Assembly (NCBI RefSeq): GCF_900176255.2
Contig: NZ_FXEG02000002.1
Coordinates: 1,674,001 to 1,738,000, forward strand
Source of the DNA: Mycobacterium ahvazicum
GTDB taxonomy: Bacteria > Actinomycetota > Actinomycetes > Mycobacteriales > Mycobacteriaceae
DNA length: 64,000 nucleotides
Direction of reading: 5' to 3'
The translations under genes and the position numbers were made by a program. Positions 37,226-46,578 of the stretch are shown here, one piece after another (positions within the stretch are counted from its first letter, which is position 1; each line of letters opens with the position of its first letter). Under the pieces are notes generated by a model. The model saw only the letters and a list, made by a program, of their open reading frames with translations, was not told the origin of the DNA and made no database searches.

Positions 37226-38267
37226 TTTCAATTGCCCCAACTGCGGACAGCGGCTGACGTTCGAGAACTCCACTTGCCTGAATTGTGGTAGCGCGCTGGG
37301 GTTCTCACTTGATCAGATGGCTCTGCTGGTGATCACCGACGGCGAGGCCAGCGAGAAGCCTGGCTTCGTCAGCGCCTCCGAGTATGAGCTGTGCGCTAAC
37401 CGTCAAGTGGCCGTGTGCAATTGGCTGGTGCCAGTCAACAACCCGCGGCTGCTGTGCGCATCGTGCGTACTGACCACCGAACGGCCCAACGATGCCGACT
37501 CGGTCGGCCTGGCCGAGTTCGCGGCGGCTGAGGCCGCCAAGCGGCGGCTGATCGTCGAGTTGCACGAGCTGAGGCTGCCGGTCATCGGCCGCGATCAGGA
37601 CCCCGATTACGGGCTGGCCTTCCGGTTGCTGTCGAGTGGGCAGGAAAAGGTGATGACCGGCCACGAAAATGGCGTCATCACAATCGATTTGGCCGAGGGC
37701 GACGACGTGCACCGGGAGCAGCTACGGGTCGAGATGGACGAGCCCTACCGGACGTTGCTCGGGCACTTCCGCCACGAGGTCGGGCACTACTACTTTTACC
37801 GCCTCATCACGTCGGACGATTACCTGCGGCGGTTCAACGAGTTGTTCGGCGATCCCGATGCCGACTATCAGGAAGCGCTGGATCGGCATTACAACCAGGG
37901 TGCACCGGAGGGCTGGCAGGAAAGTTTCGTGTCGTCGTACGCGACGATGCACCCGGCCGAGGATTGGGCCGAGACGTTCGCCCACTACCTGCACATCCGC
38001 GACACCCTGGACACCTGCGCGTGGTCCGGATTCGCGCCGGCCTCGGCGACCTTTGATCGACCACCGTTGGGCCCCAGCGCGTTTGGTGCCATCATCGACT
38101 TGTGGCTGCCGCTGTCGTGGTCGCTGAACATGGTGAACCGCTCGATGGGCCACGACGACCTGTACCCGTTCGTGCTGCCCGCCCCGGTGCTGGAGAAGAT
38201 GCAGTTCATCCATAACGTCATCGAAGAGGTGACGACGGCGGACACGCCGGCCGCCGTCGCGGGCTAG
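37218..38267 (+). CDS. Zinc-ribbon metallopeptidase (Rv2568c-like)
   Basis: A 349-aa protein. An N-terminal zinc ribbon has two Cys pairs (C6/C9 and C20/C23), a third Cys pair lies at LLCASC, and a peptidase-like domain carries HEVGH (186-190) with a downstream Glu-rich AEDWAETFAHYLH that resembles a gluzincin third-ligand region. Family: putative zinc-binding peptidase. It overlaps the transglutaminase gene by 8 nt and the convergent ATP-grasp gene by 4 nt. Its role in the cluster may be to trim a peptide. Confidence 0.85.
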   Translation: MRDFNCPNCGQRLTFENSTCLNCGSALGFSLDQMALLVITDGEASEKPGFVSASEYELCANRQVAVCNWLVPVNNPRLLCASCVLTTERPNDADSVGLAEFAAAEAAKRRLIVELHELRLPVIGRDQDPDYGLAFRLLSSGQEKVMTGHENGVITIDLAEGDDVHREQLRVEMDEPYRTLLGHFRHEVGHYYFYRLITSDDYLRRFNELFGDPDADYQEALDRHYNQGAPEGWQESFVSSYATMHPAEDWAETFAHYLHIRDTLDTCAWSGFAPASATFDRPPLGPSAFGAIIDLWLPLSWSLNMVNRSMGHDDLYPFVLPAPVLEKMQFIHNVIEEVTTADTPAAVAG

Positions 38268-40897
38268 GCGGGCATCACCCGTCGTTCGTCCGGGCCCCAC
38301 AGCGGCTGCATGCCGCCGGGCAGGGTCAACTGCGTGTCGGTGATGACGCCGGCCAGGTCGCGCAACTCGGTGTGGATCGTGGCGAGCAGGTCGGCCAGCT
38401 CTTCGCGGTGCCCGTCGACGGCCACCTCCAGCTCGGCGGGGTCCGAGCGGCGCAGCAGCGTGCTGATCTCCTCCACGGTCCGCTCCGGACGTGACGACCC
38501 CGACGCGCTGGGCAGGTCCTTGAGGTTGGCCCGTAGCCGCTCCAGCTGATAGAGCAGGGAGCGGGGGTTTTTCGCGTCGAACAGCATCAGTTCGGTCACC
38601 GCGGCGATGCTGACCTGACCGACGGTGCGGCGCCGGTAGATGACCGACGATTCGCAGGCCACCAGCGTCGACTCGATGATGGTCTGCTCGGCATCCGCGC
38701 TGCGCACCGTCGTGAGCGTGGCGCCCAGCAATGCGGTCAGCCACAGGCCGCGTTCGATCCGCTTGCCGATGTCCATCATCGTCCAGCCCGCGTCGCGCAC
38801 CATCGACTCGCCGGCCACCCCCGACAGGGTCAGCATCCCGGCCAGGGTGCGTCCGTGCGCCGACGCGAGCCGGGTGTCGGCCTCGGCCAGCGATTGCGGC
38901 GGCTCGGGCCGGTGCGCGAGTCCGCGCTCCAGGTTGGCCAGCACCACCCAGGTGTCGTTGGACATCTGGTCGCGCACCGCCCTGGCGGCCAGGGCGAGGC
39001 CCTCCACGGACTGGATCAGAGATCCCGCCCGGTCCGGGTCGAAGGTCAACGCCCACAAGGTCGACGGGACGATCGCGATCATCTCGGCGTGGTCGTTGTC
39101 GGCCCCGGTGTCGCTGCCGGTGATGTGGCCCAGGGCGGCCATCAGCACCGGCACCACCTCGCTTTCCTCGGTGTCCTGATGGTGGCGGTAGACGTGGAAG
39201 CGGTCGCGGGCCGCCATCAGCAGCCGGGCGGTGCTTTCCGCGCGCTCGCCGTAGCGGCCGATCCAGAACAGGTCGGAGAGCACCCGCGGCGAGCTGACGC
39301 CCCAGGTGCCCGCGGCGGTCTTGACCGGCTGCGCCTCGGTCGGCAACGTGATGGTCTCCGCTCGCACACGTTCGGTGGGGCGAACCCAAACATCCTTAGC
39401 TGCAACAGTTTTCAACTCATAAGCGGCGGGGCCCGGAGCCACTACGTAGCCGATGCCGCCGATCATCGGGGCATAGCCGCTGCGCTGGGCGACCGTGAAC
39501 AGCCGCATGCCCACGCCCGCCGACGACAACACTCCGGCGTGGTCGGTCGGTGCGGAGGAGAATTGGGGTAGCTCCTGGCCGGCCCACTGCCACGGCATGC
39601 TCTCGATCTGTGCGGCGAGTCCGGTCAGCTGGGTCGACGAAAGCGTCGGTCCGACAAGGGTTTCCCCGCCGACGGTAGATTTGATCAACAGCGACGAGAG
39701 GTTGGCCAGCAGGTGCGAACGTTCCTTGTCGATGCCTCCCCAGTACACCGGCGCCGTGTTCAGCAGCGGGGCTTCGCCGAGCAGTTGCTCGGCCAGCTCG
39801 GGCAGAAAACGCAGCAGCCCAGGGCTTTCCAGGATTCCACTGCCCAGCGTGTTGACGACGGTCACCGTGCCGCGGCGTTGCGCCTCCACCAAGCCCACCA
39901 CCCCGAGCCGGGAATCGGCGCGCAAGTCCAGCGGATCGGCGTAGAGCGCGTCCACGCGGCGAAGAACGACGTCGACCCGCTTGAGCGTCCCCAGCGAACG
40001 CATCCAGAGTTTGCCGTCGCGGACCACCAAGTCGGCGCTTTCCACCAGCGGAAAACCCAGCTGCGTCGCGAGATACGCCTGGTCGAACGCGGTTTCGGAG
40101 TAGATGCCCGGGCTGAGCACCACGACCACCGGGTCCTGGGCGTCGTCGGGCGCAGAATCGATCAGCGCCAGCCGCAGCGCCTGCGCGAACGGTGTGTTGG
40201 GCCGCGGCGCGATCCGCTCGTAGAGATCCGGAATCGCGTGCGCCACCACGCGCCGATCCGCCAGCGCATAACCGGCGCCCGAGGGCGCCTGCGTCCAGTC
40301 GGCATTGACCTCGAAGGAGCCGCTGGGCAACCGGCTCAAATCGCAGGCGTGCATGAACAATTGGTGGTGGCCCGGCACTTCGATTCCGTTGGCCGCGCGC
40401 ACGTATCCGGGGTGGGCGAACACCAGCTCCGGGGGCAGCAAGCCGTCGGTGAGCAGCCGGCGCGGCCCGTACAGGTCGGCCAGCACGGCATCGAGCAGCC
40501 GCGAGCGCTGCACCAGCCCCGCCTCGAGCACCTCCCAGTCGGCCGCGGACACCACGATCGGCAGGGTGTCCAGGCTCCACGGCCGGGGTTCGAGGGCGTG
40601 GCCGCTGGTGGGATCGACTTCGGTGTAGGTGATTCCGTCGTTGTCGATCAGGTTGTGCACCACCGAGCGCAGCTGATTCAGCCCGGTGCGGCCACGTTCG
40701 GCGACCGTGTCGGCCAGCTCGGTCCAGGCCGGCCGCACGTGTCCGTCTTCGCCGAGGAATTCGTCGTAGCCGGCTCCCAGCGAGCCGGTGGGGCGCACCT
40801 CGAACAGTGCTTCCTGGGCGCGTGCGGTCCGGTACCCGGCCAGCAGGCGATCGGCGTCGTAATGCTCGGCCGAAACCGCCGACGGGTCGAGTGCCAT
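38264..40897 (-). CDS. Fused circularly permuted ATP-grasp type 2 / alpha-E protein (Rv2567-like)
   Basis: An 877-aa two-domain protein. Residues about 60-480 are the circularly permuted ATP-grasp domain (NGIEVPGHHQLFMHACDL, VLSPGIYSETAFDQAYLA, VNTLGSGILESPGL), which should form amide bonds using ATP. The last 330 residues are the alpha-E helical domain (RVLSDLFWIGRYGERAEST..., and YQLERLRANLKDLPSA). In many bacteria these are separate genes beside a transglutaminase; the fusion is the mycobacterial form. The gene lies 26 nt downstream of the DUF2126 gene and is probably co-expressed with it. Confidence 0.9.
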   Translation of the reverse strand: MALDPSAVSAEHYDADRLLAGYRTARAQEALFEVRPTGSLGAGYDEFLGEDGHVRPAWTELADTVAERGRTGLNQLRSVVHNLIDNDGITYTEVDPTSGHALEPRPWSLDTLPIVVSAADWEVLEAGLVQRSRLLDAVLADLYGPRRLLTDGLLPPELVFAHPGYVRAANGIEVPGHHQLFMHACDLSRLPSGSFEVNADWTQAPSGAGYALADRRVVAHAIPDLYERIAPRPNTPFAQALRLALIDSAPDDAQDPVVVVLSPGIYSETAFDQAYLATQLGFPLVESADLVVRDGKLWMRSLGTLKRVDVVLRRVDALYADPLDLRADSRLGVVGLVEAQRRGTVTVVNTLGSGILESPGLLRFLPELAEQLLGEAPLLNTAPVYWGGIDKERSHLLANLSSLLIKSTVGGETLVGPTLSSTQLTGLAAQIESMPWQWAGQELPQFSSAPTDHAGVLSSAGVGMRLFTVAQRSGYAPMIGGIGYVVAPGPAAYELKTVAAKDVWVRPTERVRAETITLPTEAQPVKTAAGTWGVSSPRVLSDLFWIGRYGERAESTARLLMAARDRFHVYRHHQDTEESEVVPVLMAALGHITGSDTGADNDHAEMIAIVPSTLWALTFDPDRAGSLIQSVEGLALAARAVRDQMSNDTWVVLANLERGLAHRPEPPQSLAEADTRLASAHGRTLAGMLTLSGVAGESMVRDAGWTMMDIGKRIERGLWLTALLGATLTTVRSADAEQTIIESTLVACESSVIYRRRTVGQVSIAAVTELMLFDAKNPRSLLYQLERLRANLKDLPSASGSSRPERTVEEISTLLRRSDPAELEVAVDGHREELADLLATIHTELRDLAGVITDTQLTLPGGMQPLWGPDERRVMPA

Positions 40898-40923
40898 CTA
40901 GATGCCAGTTTCCAAAGACGCCA

Positions 40924-43900
40924 TCACCGCTGCACGGTACGCACGCGCCGCAGGTCGAGAATGCCCGGCGCGCCGATATCGGTGAATATCCGGGCCTGCT
41001 TCTCCCGGAGGCCGGCGAGGTCCAATTTGCCGGGGGTGAAGCCGATCGCCTCGAACCGTCGGGCTCGCCGCGATTCGGCCGCAACGGCGTTGACGGGTGG
41101 CTCCTCGTACGCCATGCCACCGGGATGCGAGACGTGATAGGTGCAGCCGCCGCGCGAGGTGCCCGACGTCAGGTCGATCAGCTCGAACTGTAACGGCACG
41201 TCGGTGGTGATCGTCGGATGCAGCGCGCTGGGCGGCTGCCACGCCTTGTACCGCACCCCGCCCACGTGGATGTCGGGGTTGTCGGTGGCCAGCAACGGCA
41301 CCGGATAGCCGTTGCAGGTCACCACGTAGCGGTGCCGGTCGGCGCCGATGACGCGGATCTGCAGACGCTCGACCGAGGAGTCGACATAACGGGCGGTGCC
41401 CGTCGCGGTGGCCTCCTCGCCGAGGGTGTTCCACGGCTCGATCGCTCCGCGCAGCTCGATCTCGACGCCGTCGAAGACCGCGGTACCGATGCGCGGGAAC
41501 CGGAATTCGGTGAACGGGTCCAGCCAGCTGGTCTCGAACGCGATACCGTGCGCGCGCAGGTCGGCGGCGACGTCGGCGATGTCGTGAATCAGGAAGTGCG
41601 GCAACAGGTATCGGCCGTGCAGATTAGTCCCGTGCCGGATCAGCGGGGCGCGCAGCGGCTCGTCCCAGAACCAGGCCACCAGCGAGCGCACCAGCAGCGA
41701 CTGCACCATCGCCATCCGCAGGTGCGGCGGCATCTCGAAACCGCGCAGCTCCAGCAGGCCGAGCCGGCCACGGGGGCTGTCGGGGCTGTAGAGCTTGTCG
41801 ATGCAGAACTCGGCGCGGTGGGTGTTGCCCGTGATGTCGGTCAGCAGGTGCCGCAGCGCACGGTCGGTCACCCACGGTTGTGGCGCCCCACCCTTGGAAG
41901 ATGAAGCGAGCCGGGCGATCTCGGCGAACGCGATCTCGAGCTCGTACAGCGCCTCGGCGCGACCCTCGTCGACCCGTGGCGCCTGCGAAGTGGTGCCGAC
42001 GAACCGGCCGGCGAACAGGTAGGACAGCGACGGGTGCCGCTGCCAGTAGGTCAGCAGCGAGACCAGCAGGTCCGGGCGGCGCAACAGCGGCGAGTCCGCC
42101 GGCGTCACGCCGCCGAGCGTGATGTGGTTGCCGCCCCCGGTGCCGCCGTGGCTGCCGTCGATGTCGAACGACTCCGTGGACAGGCGGGCCAATCGTGCCT
42201 GCTCGTAAAGCGTTTCGAGCTGCTGGCGCTGTTCGTCGAAACTGGCGGTGGGCGCGATGTTGACTTCGATCACGCCGGGGTCGGGCGTGATCGTCGTCGA
42301 CTGCAGCCGCGGGTCCGGCGGCGGGCCATAACCCTCGATGACGACCGGGCTGCGGGTTTTGGCGGCCGCGGCCTCGATGCGGGCGACGATGTCGACGAAG
42401 TGTTCCAGCGCCTCGGTGGGTGGGATGAACACGTAGAGCAGCCCGTCCCGGGCCTCGGCGACCATCGCGGTCGGCGGCGCGGTGTCCGAGTCCTCCACCG
42501 GCGCGCTGGACGACTCCGCCGGCAGGGTGTGCGACACGGCGGTGGGATCGACGCCGAACGACGGCCGCGGCGGTTTCCAGCTGATCGAATTCAGGGGCAG
42601 CCGCAGCCCAGCGGGCGAATCTCCCTCCAGCAGCACGACGCGGCCGCGGCGCAGCTTCCAGTTCGCGCTGGCCCAGCCCAGGTCGTCGTCGCGGCGGTGC
42701 AGTGGAAGCACGAATGCGGCTGGGGCCGTGGTGGTTTCGTCGAGGTGAGCCAGCAGTGCCGCGCGCGCCTCGGCGTCGTCGTCGGCGAGGTCATCGCCGG
42801 GTTGCACCGCGTCGCCCTGCGGGAGGCGGACTTTGGCCGCCAGCCGGGCCAACGGGTCCTCGAAGGCGGGCCGCACCTGGGACAGCGGCAACCCCAGACC
42901 TTCGGCGACCTCGGCGAGGATCTTGTAGGCCGTCTCGGTGTCCGCGGTCGAACTCGTCGGCTGCGCCGCCCAGGGGTCGGCCAGCAGCGCGTCGTCGGTC
43001 CACAGTGGCAACCCGTCGGTGCGCCAGTACAGCCCGATCTGCCAGCGCGGCAACGGTTCTCCTGGATACCACCGACCCTGGCCGCGATGGATCAGCCCCT
43101 GCGGAGCCCACACCGCTTTGAGCCGAGCGGCCAGCGCCGACGCGCGCTCTCGTTTGTGCGGACCGTCTGCGGCGGTCGTCCACTCCTTATCGACCTGGTT
43201 GTCCACCGACACAAAGGTCGGTTCGCCGCCGACCGTCAGCCGGACATCGGCGGCGGCAAGCCGCTCGTCGACACCGCGGCCGACCGCGCAGATGGTCTCC
43301 CACGCCGCCTCCGCGTAGGGCCGCGTGACGCGCGGATCCTCATGGATGCGGGTGACGGTGTTGGAGAACTCCAGAGTGGTCTGACACGGGTCGGTGCTGC
43401 CGGTGATGGGAGCAGCGCTCGAGGGATGCGGGGTGGCCGCCAGCGGGATGTGGCCTTCCCCGGCGAACAGTCCTGACGTGGGATCGAGCCCGATCCAGCC
43501 CGCGCCGGGGATGTACACTTCGGTCCACGCGTGCAGGTCGGTGAAATCGGCCGCGGGCCCCGACGGCCCGTCGAGGGCTTCCACGTCGGAGGCCAGTTGC
43601 ACCAGATAGCCGGAGACGAACCGGGCGGCCAGCCCGACCTGGCGCAGGATCGACACCAGCAGCCATGCCGAATCACGGCACGATCCGACACCGGTGCGCA
43701 GCGTGAAATCCGGTGTCTGGACGCCGGGTTCCATCCGCAGGCTGTAGGCCACGTCGGCGTTGACCGCATGGTTGAGTGCGACCAGGAAGTCGATGGTGCG
43801 GGTGCCGTCGGGCACCGAGAAGTTCTCCACCCAGGCCCGCGCCAGCTCACCGGGGCCCGACCCTTCGATGTCCTCGTCGACCGGGCGCAGATAGGGCTTG

Positions 43901-44253
43901 AGATCGTCGGCGAGCGCCTTGGGGTAGATCAACCCCGAAGCGGGAGGCCATGTTTCGGCCCAGTCTTCGATGAAGAAGTCGAACGGGTTGATCACCTTGA
44001 GGTCGGCGATCAGGCCGACGGTGATCGTCAACTGTTGCATGGGATTCGGAAACACAAGCCGGGCAAGGAAATTGCCGAGCGCGTCCTGCTGCCAGTTGAT
44101 GAAGTGGTCGGCGGGCTCGACGCGCAGCGAGTATGCCTCGATGGGCGTGCGCGAGTGCGGAGCCGGGCGCAACCGCACCACGTGCGGGAACACTGAAACC
44201 AGCCGGTCAAAGGTGTAGCTGGTGCGATGCTCCAGCGCAACTTTGATGCTCAT
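40924..44253 (-). CDS. Transglutaminase-DUF2126 giant protein (Rv2566-like)
   Basis: A 1109-aa protein: transglutaminase N domain (LEHRTSYTFDRLVSVFPHVVRL), a papain-like core with Cys in GVGSCRDSAW, His in DLHAWTEVYIPG and Asp in GLDPTSG, and a very long DUF2126 region (LTVGGEPTFVSVDN, YGPPPDPRLQ, GGGNHITLGG). ATG 44253 gives the conserved MSIKVALEHRT start; codons further upstream add residues not expected in the family. With the ATP-grasp/alpha-E fusion it forms the minus-strand half of a cluster whose plus-strand half is the smaller transglutaminase and the zinc peptidase. Confidence 0.9.
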   Translation of the reverse strand: MSIKVALEHRTSYTFDRLVSVFPHVVRLRPAPHSRTPIEAYSLRVEPADHFINWQQDALGNFLARLVFPNPMQQLTITVGLIADLKVINPFDFFIEDWAETWPPASGLIYPKALADDLKPYLRPVDEDIEGSGPGELARAWVENFSVPDGTRTIDFLVALNHAVNADVAYSLRMEPGVQTPDFTLRTGVGSCRDSAWLLVSILRQVGLAARFVSGYLVQLASDVEALDGPSGPAADFTDLHAWTEVYIPGAGWIGLDPTSGLFAGEGHIPLAATPHPSSAAPITGSTDPCQTTLEFSNTVTRIHEDPRVTRPYAEAAWETICAVGRGVDERLAAADVRLTVGGEPTFVSVDNQVDKEWTTAADGPHKRERASALAARLKAVWAPQGLIHRGQGRWYPGEPLPRWQIGLYWRTDGLPLWTDDALLADPWAAQPTSSTADTETAYKILAEVAEGLGLPLSQVRPAFEDPLARLAAKVRLPQGDAVQPGDDLADDDAEARAALLAHLDETTTAPAAFVLPLHRRDDDLGWASANWKLRRGRVVLLEGDSPAGLRLPLNSISWKPPRPSFGVDPTAVSHTLPAESSSAPVEDSDTAPPTAMVAEARDGLLYVFIPPTEALEHFVDIVARIEAAAAKTRSPVVIEGYGPPPDPRLQSTTITPDPGVIEVNIAPTASFDEQRQQLETLYEQARLARLSTESFDIDGSHGGTGGGNHITLGGVTPADSPLLRRPDLLVSLLTYWQRHPSLSYLFAGRFVGTTSQAPRVDEGRAEALYELEIAFAEIARLASSSKGGAPQPWVTDRALRHLLTDITGNTHRAEFCIDKLYSPDSPRGRLGLLELRGFEMPPHLRMAMVQSLLVRSLVAWFWDEPLRAPLIRHGTNLHGRYLLPHFLIHDIADVAADLRAHGIAFETSWLDPFTEFRFPRIGTAVFDGVEIELRGAIEPWNTLGEEATATGTARYVDSSVERLQIRVIGADRHRYVVTCNGYPVPLLATDNPDIHVGGVRYKAWQPPSALHPTITTDVPLQFELIDLTSGTSRGGCTYHVSHPGGMAYEEPPVNAVAAESRRARRFEAIGFTPGKLDLAGLREKQARIFTDIGAPGILDLRRVRTVQR

Positions 44254-44319
44254 AACCGCTGATCTCATCACAAGGGCCGCAGCGCCGCAGCGCGCCGCGA
44301 GCGGGCAGAGCCGGGTCGG

Positions 44320-45298
44320 TTACGCGGAAACCGGTCCCGGCGGGGGGCCGGCGGGCGGTCCGGGCTGGTAGCCGGGCTGCTGCACCGGCACCACCTGACC
44401 ACCCGAAAGCTTGCGGTAGGAGTACGTCAGGATCAGCGCCACCAGCGGGGCGGCCACCACGAGGCCGACACCGCACAACAGCGCACCGACGATGATCGTG
44501 GCCATGGTGACCAACCACACCAGCAGGGCGTTGAGGAAATTCGAGGCGACCAACGAGAAGCCCGAGGCGAACCCCTTGAAGGCGTTCTCCCCGCGGTCGA
44601 CCACGAACAGGATGATGAACTGGGTGAAGATCCCCACGATGATGCCCGGAAGGAAGCACGCGGCATAGCCGACCGAAGTGACGATGCTGACCAGGATCGC
44701 GGCGAGAAACGCCATGCCGAGGTTGCGTGGCTTGAAGAAGGATCCGATGCTCACCGCCCGCCCGTCCGCGAGATCGAGGCATCCGGAGAAGAACGCGGCC
44801 TGGGCATACGCGGTCACAATCAGGGAGACGACGTAGCCAAGCCCGGCGACGGCCATACCGGTGGGACTGAGATTCGCCGCGAACGCGAAGTCATAGTCGG
44901 ACGAGTCGTATGGGGTCACGTTCGAGCTCATGTTCTGGCCTACGAAGTTCAGCGCGGACGACGCGGCGAACAGCAGACCGAAAACAAGGGTGGGAACGAT
45001 CAGCGCGACGGCATTCTTGGTGAAGGCGTTCCAGGCCCAGCTGAAGGCATCACCCACGCTGAATTGCGGCTTGGCCGGGCCGCCGTAGCCCGGGGGCGGT
45101 CCGTAGCCGGGAGGTGAGGGGGCGGAAGGGTTGGGAGGGGGGGAGTGGACGGCCGGCGGAAAGTTCGGGGGGGGTATCGTCGGCAGCGTCAGATGTGTAT
45201 AGGAGGCAGCGTCCGGGAGGTGGCCCATAGCCCGGAGGAGTGGGGCTGCTGCCGAGAGGTTCGGCCGAATCGCCTGGATGTTCGGGGGGCTGGCTCAT
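44320..45298 (-). CDS. Pro/Gly-rich multi-pass membrane protein, N-terminus corrupted by adapter sequence
   Basis: A paralogue of the next gene (Rv2560-like). From the C-terminus backwards the frame is intact: about six TM segments, FSVGDAFSWAWNAF before TM1, FFKPRNLGMAFLAAIL, and a shared end YSYRKLSGGQVVPVQQPGYQPG. The true N-terminus is MSQPPEHPGDSAEPLG at 45298 in another frame, leading to a PPGYGPPPG repeat. The frames are separated by a Nextera adapter (45177-45209) in low-quality G/C-run sequence. The alternative start at 45228 encodes SYTHLTLPT, an adapter translation, and should not be trusted. Real function is unknown; the soluble tail is Pro/Gly/Tyr-rich. Confidence 0.75.
45177..45209 (+). 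other. Embedded Nextera sequencing adapter (assembly artefact)
   Basis: Matches the Nextera Read-1 transposon adapter at 31 of 33 positions, the first 25 without a mismatch (starts TCGTCGGCAGCG, then the mosaic end AGATGTGTATA). The two mismatches are A-to-G, and the flanks have runs of G, as expected from low-signal reads in two-colour chemistry. Read on the minus strand it gives CLLYTSDAAD and SYTHLTLPT, well-known adapter peptides. Confidence 0.95.
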
Positions 45299-45341
45299 GT
45301 TGTCGTCCTAACGTGCACGCGCGGAACTTGGATTGGCCTGG

Positions 45342-46350
45342 CTAGGCGAGCTGTTGTCCGGGTGGGGGCCCGGCGGGCGGTCCCGCCGGGTAACCGGGCT
45401 GCACCAGCTCAACGACCTGACCGCCGGAAAGCTTGCGGTAGGTGTAGACCTGGATCAGCGCGGCAACCGGGATGGCCGCGATCATGCCCACCCCGCAGAG
45501 CAGCTCGCCGACCAGCACCACCGCGTACTGCACCAGCCACGACAGCAGCGCAGGGACGAGGTTGGCCCGCGTCGTCGCGATGCTGGCTTTGATGGATTCC
45601 ACCGGTGACAGCGATCGGTCGACGGCGAACGGGATGGCGAACAAGGTGACGAACGCAAAGATGATGCCGGGGATGATGCACAGGATCGATCCGACCACGG
45701 TGCCTAACGCGATCAGCAACGCGACGACGAACACCGCCCCGACATTGCGTGGTTTGAAGAACGTGCCGATCGTCACCGGTTTGCCGTCGGCGATGTCCAG
45801 GCAGCCGGTCGTCACCCCCGCGTGCATGTAGATCGCCGCGATGAAGAGCAGCACGTAGCCGACGACCATGACCGCGATCGACGCCGGGCCGTACGCGATG
45901 TCCACGCCACTGGTCGCCTCGCCGTAGCTGTCGGTGTAGGTGGCGCTCGTGGTTTCACCGAAAACCATCGGCAGCAGCGCGGCGATCAGGGCGAAGATGG
46001 TGATCACCGCGACGTAGATCAGGACCGGAACGACCAGTGTGGCGATGTTCTGCTGGAACTTGCCCCACGCCCACTTGAACGCCTGGGTGACGTCGAACTG
46101 CGGGGACGCTGGTTCCCCGTAGCCGCCGAAACCGGGCGGCGGCGGGTCCCCAGCACGCTGCGCCGTAGCCGGGCGGCGGGGGAGGTGGTGCGCCGTAGCC
46201 GGCAGGCGGCTGGCCGTAACCCGGAGGAGGCGGAGGCGGGGTGCCATAGCCCGGCGCAGCGTGCTGGGGTGGTGGCGCGTAGCCCGGCGGGTTCTGGTCG
46301 CCAGCGAAGGGTTCGGCCGGGTCGCCTGGCTGTTCAGGGGGCTGGCTCAT
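45342..46350 (-). CDS. Pro/Gly-rich multi-pass membrane protein (Rv2560-like), frameshifted in N-terminal repeat
   Basis: The N-terminal reading frame begins MSQPPEQPGDPAEPF at 46350 and carries PPGYG/PPPQHAAPGYG repeats to about 46165. The membrane part continues in a different frame from about 46155 (GDPPPPGFGGYGEPASPQF) through FDVTQAFKWAWGKF and several TM segments to YTYRKLSGGQVVELVQPGYPAG. One indel therefore separates the halves at GCAGCGTGCTGGGG, the inner arm of a 17-bp inverted repeat. Without the indel the product would be about 335 aa, close to Rv2560. The tandem paralogue at 44320 shares FFKPRN and SYRKLSGGQVV-type motifs. Whether the frameshift is real or an assembly error is open. 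Confidence 0.75.
46148..46269. repeat. 17-bp perfect inverted repeat flanking 88 bp
   Basis: CCCCAGCACGCTGCGCC (46148-46164) is the exact reverse complement of 46253-46269. In the coding direction the outer arm fits the gene frame (QHAAP), while the inner arm sits at the frameshift. This is the pattern left by a template switch, natural or during library preparation. Confidence 0.8.
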
Positions 46351-46456
46351 GTGCCGTCCTAATTTGCTGTCGGAATCGCTTGCTGGGCATACGCGCGGAA
46401 CTAGGCAACCCGGAACTTAGCAAATATGCGGCGGGGGAGCGAGGATTGGGCTTCGG

Positions 46457-46516
46457 TTGTTCCGGAGGTTGTTTCGGGGCTTGTTTCGCGGGTTGTTTCG
46501 GGGCCTGTTTTGGAGC
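46457..46516 (+). repeat. 12-bp tandem repeat upstream of rarA
   Basis: Five 12-bp units: TTGTTCCGGAGG, TTGTTTCGGGGC, TTGTTTCGCGGG, TTGTTTCGGGGC, CTGTTTTGGAGC. Units 2-4 are near identical. The array lies in the 228-bp gap between the Rv2560-like gene and rarA, 63 bp before the rarA start. The frame through it reads LFRG repeats but has no sign of being a gene. Confidence 0.85.
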
Positions 46517-46578
46517 CCTTTGCGGGGTCTTTTGCGGATCCCAGCGGCCAATACGCGTACCTGCCCCAGCTGCGTGGT

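Noticed and set aside
44320..45228. Start of the membrane protein at 45228 with peptide SYTHLTLPT
   Set aside because: The peptide is a translation of the Nextera adapter; the genuine N-terminus is at 45298 in another frame.
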